NCBI GenBank assembly: GCA_965115995.1
Contig: OZ220472.1
Span: forward strand, 3,658,001 to 3,722,000
DNA: 64,000 bases
Source: Poriferisodalis sp026713105
GTDB taxonomy: Bacteria > Actinomycetota > Acidimicrobiia > Acidimicrobiales > Poriferisodalaceae
Direction: 5' to 3'
Both the position numbers and the translations under genes were made by a program. This document shows, piece by piece, positions 59,008 through 64,000 of this stretch (the first letter of the stretch is position 1; each line of letters begins with the position of its first letter). The notes beneath the pieces were generated by a model that was not told where the DNA came from, did not search any database, and was given only the letters and a program-made list of their open reading frames with translations.

Positions 59008-60354
59008 ATGAGTGAAATTGATTCGGCCGAGCCTGCGAGGCGAATTGATACGGCCGAGCCTGCGAGGCGTATCAACTCAGTAGCGATCATCGGCGCGGGC
59101 ACGATGGGTGCCGGCATTGCCGCAGTCTCGGCGAAGGCCGGCTGCCGGGTACTGCTGCTGGACGTCGACGAAACTGCCGCCCAGCGGGCGCTCGACGGTG
59201 TCGAAGCGGACTTCCAGGGTCTCGTCAGCATCGGCACGGTCGCCGACCGGCTCGACGACATTGCCGGCTACGACTGGGTGTGCGAGGCCGTCGTGGAGGA
59301 TCTCGCCACCAAGCGCGAGCTCTTCGAACGGCTCGAAACGGCCCGAAGCGACGGTTCGGTCATCTCGTCGAACACGTCGGGCATACCCCTGCGGCAGATC
59401 AGCGAGGGCATGAGCGAGCGCTTTCGGCGAGACGTCGCGATCACGCACTTCTTCAACCCGGTGCAGGTGATGAAGCTGTTCGAGCTGGTGCCCGGCGAAG
59501 ACACCGAACCCGAGGTGATCGATGCGTTCGCCCGTTTCGGCGCCGAGCGGCTCGGCAAGGGCGTCGTTCATGCCAAGGACACCGTCAACTTCATTGGCAA
59601 CCGCATCGGCTGCTTCTTCATGCTGTCCGGCCTGCACATGGCCAAGCCGTTCCTGGCCGACGGCATGACACAGGAGACCATCGACGCCGTGCTCGGCGCC
59701 CCGGTCGGCCTTCCCCCGACGGGCCTGTACGGGCTCATCGACCTCATCGGCCTCGACGTGATGGAGCTGGTGGGCGCCAACCTGGCCCAGAACCTGCCGG
59801 CGGGCGACCGGGGGCTCGACTTCGCTGAGTTTCCTGTCGCGGAGCAGGCGATGGCGGACCGCGGCCAGCTTGGGCGCAAGACCGGCGGCGGCTTCAGCCG
59901 GCGGATCAAGCTTGACGACGGGTCCCGCAAGGCTGAGACGTTCGATCTGGTGAGCGAGGAGTGGCGACCCGCCGCGCAGCCCGATCTCGAAGGTGTTCCC
60001 GCCGAGCTCGGTGAGGTGCTGTTCGCTGAGGGGCCGCAGGGCGAGCTGGCGCGGCACATCTTTGGAGGCACCCTGGCCTATGCGGCAGATCTCGTGCCCG
60101 AGATCGCCGATGACATCGCGAACGTCGACAATGCGATCCGCTGGGGCTTCAACTGGGTGCACGGCCCGTTCGAGATGCTCGACCACCTCGGACCCGCCCG
60201 GGTCATCGACTTCCTGCGAAGTGCAGGTGCACCGTTGCCGGCCATGCTCGCAGCACTGGAGGCCTCCGGCCGGCCGACGTTCTACAGCCAGGACGCAGAC
60301 GGCAACCGTTTGCAGTTGATGCCCGACGGCGCGGTCGCACCTGTTGTGAGCTAA
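59008..60354 (+). CDS. 3-hydroxyacyl-CoA dehydrogenase
   Basis: A 448-residue NAD-dependent enzyme. The Rossmann motif is VAIIGAGTMGAGIAAVSAKA, with the catalytic His in ITHFFNPVQVMKLFELVPG and the family's VNFIGNRIGCFFM. Two C-terminal 3HCDH domains follow (the second at about residues 345-430, NAIRWGFNWVHGPFEMLDHL), as in two-domain FadB-type proteins without the hydratase part. The first 22 residues are a duplicated EIDSAEPAR/RIDTAEPAR segment from a 27-base tandem repeat. ATG 59008 has AGGAAG upstream. It is in an operon with the acyl-CoA dehydrogenase. Confidence 0.92.
   Translation: MSEIDSAEPARRIDTAEPARRINSVAIIGAGTMGAGIAAVSAKAGCRVLLLDVDETAAQRALDGVEADFQGLVSIGTVADRLDDIAGYDWVCEAVVEDLATKRELFERLETARSDGSVISSNTSGIPLRQISEGMSERFRRDVAITHFFNPVQVMKLFELVPGEDTEPEVIDAFARFGAERLGKGVVHAKDTVNFIGNRIGCFFMLSGLHMAKPFLADGMTQETIDAVLGAPVGLPPTGLYGLIDLIGLDVMELVGANLAQNLPAGDRGLDFAEFPVAEQAMADRGQLGRKTGGGFSRRIKLDDGSRKAETFDLVSEEWRPAAQPDLEGVPAELGEVLFAEGPQGELARHIFGGTLAYAADLVPEIADDIANVDNAIRWGFNWVHGPFEMLDHLGPARVIDFLRSAGAPLPAMLAALEASGRPTFYSQDADGNRLQLMPDGAVAPVVS
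59016..59068 (+). repeat. 27-bp in-frame tandem duplication at the start of the 3-hydroxyacyl-CoA dehydrogenase gene
   Basis: AATTGATTCGGCCGAGCC and its copy AATTGATACGGCCGAGCC start at 59016 and 59043 with one mismatch over 26 bases. The duplication adds nine residues before the NAD-binding domain. Confidence 0.75.
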
Positions 60355-60369
60355 GACCCTCAGCCGCCT

Positions 60370-61245
60370 TTAGGGGGTGGGTCTCACTATTGCGTCTGTC
60401 ATTTGGATTGCTTGGGTCATTTGGGGGGTGTCGTGGACTCGCACTATGTCTATGCCTGCGTAGATGGCGGCGGTGATGGTGGCGGCGGTGCCGAAGAGGC
60501 GGTCGTCGATCTTGGCGTTGGTGATCGCACCGATGGTCGACTTGCGTGATGTGCCGATCAGCATGGGGAGCTCCAGCGCCCACAGCTCGGGCAGGCGGCG
60601 CATCATCTCGAGGTTCTGCGCGACGCCGAACCCGAAGCCGAATCCTGGGTCGACCACGATGCGATCCGTGCCGACGCCGGCTTCGGCGCAGATCTGCAGG
60701 CTGGTGCGCAGTCCGTCGGTCACATCGGCGATCAGATCGGTGTGGGGTCGGCCCCGCTGGTTGTGCATGAGCACCGCGGCGGCCCCGCGCTCGGCCGCCA
60801 GTGGCGCCATCTGAGGGTCGAGGCGGAAGCCGGTGATGTCGTTCACCACCGTGGCACCGGCGTCGAAGGCCGGCTCAGCCACCTCTGCCCAGGTCGTGTC
60901 CACCGAGATCGGCACTTCGGCGCCGATGCGATCCAGCTCGGCTCGCACGGCCTCGATGACCCTCACCGCCCGGCGCCGCTCCACTTTGATGGGCGTGGGC
61001 TCTGCACCTGGACGGCTGGAGGCGCCGCCGATGTCGATGATGTCGACCTCGCCGGCCACCAGCTCATGTGTCAGCGCGAGGGCTTCGTCGAGCCGATCGG
61101 CCACGCCGTCGCCGGAGAACGAGTCGTCCGTGGCATTGATAATGCCCATGACGAAGGTGCGCGAGCCCCACTGCCAGCACGGTCCGCGGCCGGGGTCCCA
61201 TGATCCATGCCGGTAGCGGCGCCGGATCGGCCAGCCCGGCTGCAT
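60370..61245 (-). CDS. folP: Dihydropteroate synthase
   Basis: A 291-residue folate enzyme joining the pterin to p-aminobenzoate. Family blocks: FVMGIINATDDSFSGDG (NVTDDSFSDGG in mycobacterial FolP1), IDIGGASSRPGAEPT, ISVDTTWAEVAEPAFDAGA, VNDITGFRLDP, VDPGFGFGFGVAQN and MLIGTSRKSTIG with the Ser-Arg-Lys sulfonamide/pABA site. GGASSRPG has Ala where GGESSRPG or GGESTRPG is usual. The first 28 residues (WPIRRRYRHGSWDPGRGPCW) are a basic extension. It lies 17 bases after the polyprenyl synthase gene in the same operon, away from folB-folK. Confidence 0.92.
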   Translation of the reverse strand: MQPGWPIRRRYRHGSWDPGRGPCWQWGSRTFVMGIINATDDSFSGDGVADRLDEALALTHELVAGEVDIIDIGGASSRPGAEPTPIKVERRRAVRVIEAVRAELDRIGAEVPISVDTTWAEVAEPAFDAGATVVNDITGFRLDPQMAPLAAERGAAAVLMHNQRGRPHTDLIADVTDGLRTSLQICAEAGVGTDRIVVDPGFGFGFGVAQNLEMMRRLPELWALELPMLIGTSRKSTIGAITNAKIDDRLFGTAATITAAIYAGIDIVRVHDTPQMTQAIQMTDAIVRPTP

Positions 61246-61262
61246 GTGCGGATCGGTCGCTT

Positions 61263-62288
61263 TCAGACTGCGCCGGCCGCGCCGGCCGCTTTGGGCGGCA
61301 GGGCGCTGAGCAGATTTGACGCTGCGGCCCGCAGGCCGACCATGCCTGGCGTTGCATCGAACGGCGCCAGGGCGTCCAAGGCCTGGGTCACGTAGTGCTG
61401 TGCCGTCGTCACCGAGCTGGCGATTTCGGGGCCGTCCACCACGATCGCCCGGGCTCGATCCCGTCGATCATCGTCCAAAGGCTCGCCCAGCAGCTCGCCG
61501 AGGCGCTCATCGTCGGAGCGCCCGTCGGCCAGCATCCGGATCACCGGCAGCGTGTACACGCCTTCCCGCAGATCGTTGCCCGAGGGCTTGCCGAGCTCCT
61601 CGTCGGAGGCGACGAAGTCGAGCACGTCGTCGACGATCTGGAAGGCCATGCCATAGGCGAGCCCGAAGCTGTTCAGGCGGTTCAGGGTTTCGCGGTCGGC
61701 GCCGGCGACGAGCCCGCCGATGCGGCACGACGTGGCATACAGCTCGGCGGTCTTGCCCTGGATCGCCAGGAAGTACTGATCCTCGGTGCGGGTGAGGTCG
61801 TAGATCAGCTGCAGCTCGCGCACCTGGCCCTCGCACAGACGTCCGATCGTGGCGGCCAGCAGGGCGGCCACCTCGGTTCCCAGCGACGCCGCCAGCTCGG
61901 AAGCCTTCGCCAGCAGGAAGTCGCCCGCCAGGATCGCCTTCAGGTTGCCCCACCGGTGGTTCACCGCCTCGATGCCGCGGCGGGTCTCCGCGTCGTCCAT
62001 GACGTCGTCGTGATACAGCGAGCCCAGATGCACCAGCTCCACAGCCACGCTGCCGCAGATCATGTCGTCGGTGACCGCATCAGGAGCAGCGCCGTCGGGG
62101 TCGAGCGCCAGCGCCGAAGCGATGACGAACGCAGGCCGGAGGCGCTTGCCGCCCGCAGGGATCAGGTGCGAGGTCACCTCGGTGAGGAAGTCGTCGCCGG
62201 TGACCGCTGCGGCACGCAGCGCCGACTCGACACGAGCCAAGTCATTGTCCGAGCTGGGTCGGGCCTGCAACGGCGAAAGCGGCGCCAC
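61263..62288 (-). CDS. Polyprenyl diphosphate synthase (trans-isoprenyl type)
   Basis: A 341-residue enzyme elongating allylic diphosphates, probably for menaquinone side chains. The two Asp-rich motifs are YHDDVMDDAETRRG (FARM) and FQIVDDVLDFVASDEELGKP (SARM); GGKRLRPAFVIASAL binds isopentenyl diphosphate. Chain length cannot be fixed from sequence; the small residues before the first motif suggest a long-chain product. GTG 62288 follows TACGGT by six bases on the minus strand, so the operon with folP begins with a leaderless mRNA. Confidence 0.9.
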   Translation of the reverse strand: MAPLSPLQARPSSDNDLARVESALRAAAVTGDDFLTEVTSHLIPAGGKRLRPAFVIASALALDPDGAAPDAVTDDMICGSVAVELVHLGSLYHDDVMDDAETRRGIEAVNHRWGNLKAILAGDFLLAKASELAASLGTEVAALLAATIGRLCEGQVRELQLIYDLTRTEDQYFLAIQGKTAELYATSCRIGGLVAGADRETLNRLNSFGLAYGMAFQIVDDVLDFVASDEELGKPSGNDLREGVYTLPVIRMLADGRSDDERLGELLGEPLDDDRRDRARAIVVDGPEIASSVTTAQHYVTQALDALAPFDATPGMVGLRAAASNLLSALPPKAAGAAGAV

Positions 62289-62294
62289 GGCGCA

Positions 62295-62300
62295 ACCGTA
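62295..62300 (-). promoter_or_regulatory. -10 box of the polyprenyl synthase-folP operon
   Basis: On the minus strand TACGGT lies six bases before GTG 62288, the same arrangement as for the LppM-like gene (TACGGT, six bases, ATG 31160). Confidence 0.4.
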
Positions 62301-62475
62301 AACGACAACGGCCGTGTCCCCACACCGGCATCGCGCCCGAATCCCGTCGCGCTGAAGGGGCGTGAACGAGGCCGATCCCTGAGAGAGCGATCCGGCAGGG
62401 CATCGTTACACTGCGCTCAGAAGACCCGAAGCACCGTGTGCAACGCCGTGTGCAAGGCTCAGAGCAGGAGGCCCA

Positions 62476-64000
<1,525 letters not shown>

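Overview
The window is a high-GC, densely packed bacterial chromosome segment. It most likely comes from an actinobacterium outside the well-studied mycobacterial and Streptomyces groups; Acidimicrobiia is my best guess, by inference only. The pointers are a tilS-hpt-folB-folK neighbourhood, ClpC, a DUF222-HNH (13E12-type) protein, a DUF2342 metalloprotease, an LppM-type lipoprotein, a VapBC45-type toxin-antitoxin pair, and about fifteen genes whose start codon lies 6 to 10 bases after a TANNNT box, the geometry of leaderless actinobacterial mRNAs.

Layout. 1-3.3 kb: end of a VWA protein, a TetR regulator with a palindromic operator, an LLM-class flavin oxidoreductase and a STAS protein that lacks the usual phosphorylated serine. 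3.4-4.8 kb: NhaA. 4.8-11.2 kb: a visibly lower-GC island with a DNA methyltransferase facing a GHKL ATPase and a SeqA-N/Mrr_N-like DNA-binding protein, then an AbiEi/AbiEii pair. 11.4-13.6 kb: membrane pyrophosphatase. 13.6-27.7 kb: two giant secreted subtilase/kexin-like proteins built from Calx-beta-like and PPC-like repeats plus four copies of a 72-residue Cys-flanked module. 27.9-30.2 kb: two toxin-antitoxin pairs and a toxin remnant. 30.2-39.9 kb: an LppM-like lipoprotein, then an osmolyte module (two-domain betaine-type permease, ATPase, TetR regulator, choline dehydrogenase, binding lipoprotein, choline sulfatase). 40-52 kb: Amt, a DUF368 lipid-carrier translocase, TopA, an MFS exporter, Tmk, the DNA polymerase III delta-prime subunit, tRNA-Thr, a DUF222-HNH protein and a DUF4389 protein. 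52.3-57 kb: a 44-residue membrane protein, metalloprotease, TilS, Hpt, a phosphatase-like protein, FolB and FolK. 57-62.3 kb: thioesterase, acyl-CoA dehydrogenase, 3-hydroxyacyl-CoA dehydrogenase, FolP and a polyprenyl synthase. 62.5 kb to the end: the start of ClpC.

How the genes work together. Choline sulfatase would release choline, BetA would oxidise it, and the ABC system would import betaine or a related quaternary amine, with the divergent TetR protein as the likely local regulator. With NhaA and a pyrophosphatase, this suggests a salt-exposed, probably marine life, which is an inference. The 4.8-11.2 kb island looks like an anti-phage or restriction locus. A 103-bp imperfect palindrome recurs between genes across the whole window and is the clearest unexplained structure outside genes.
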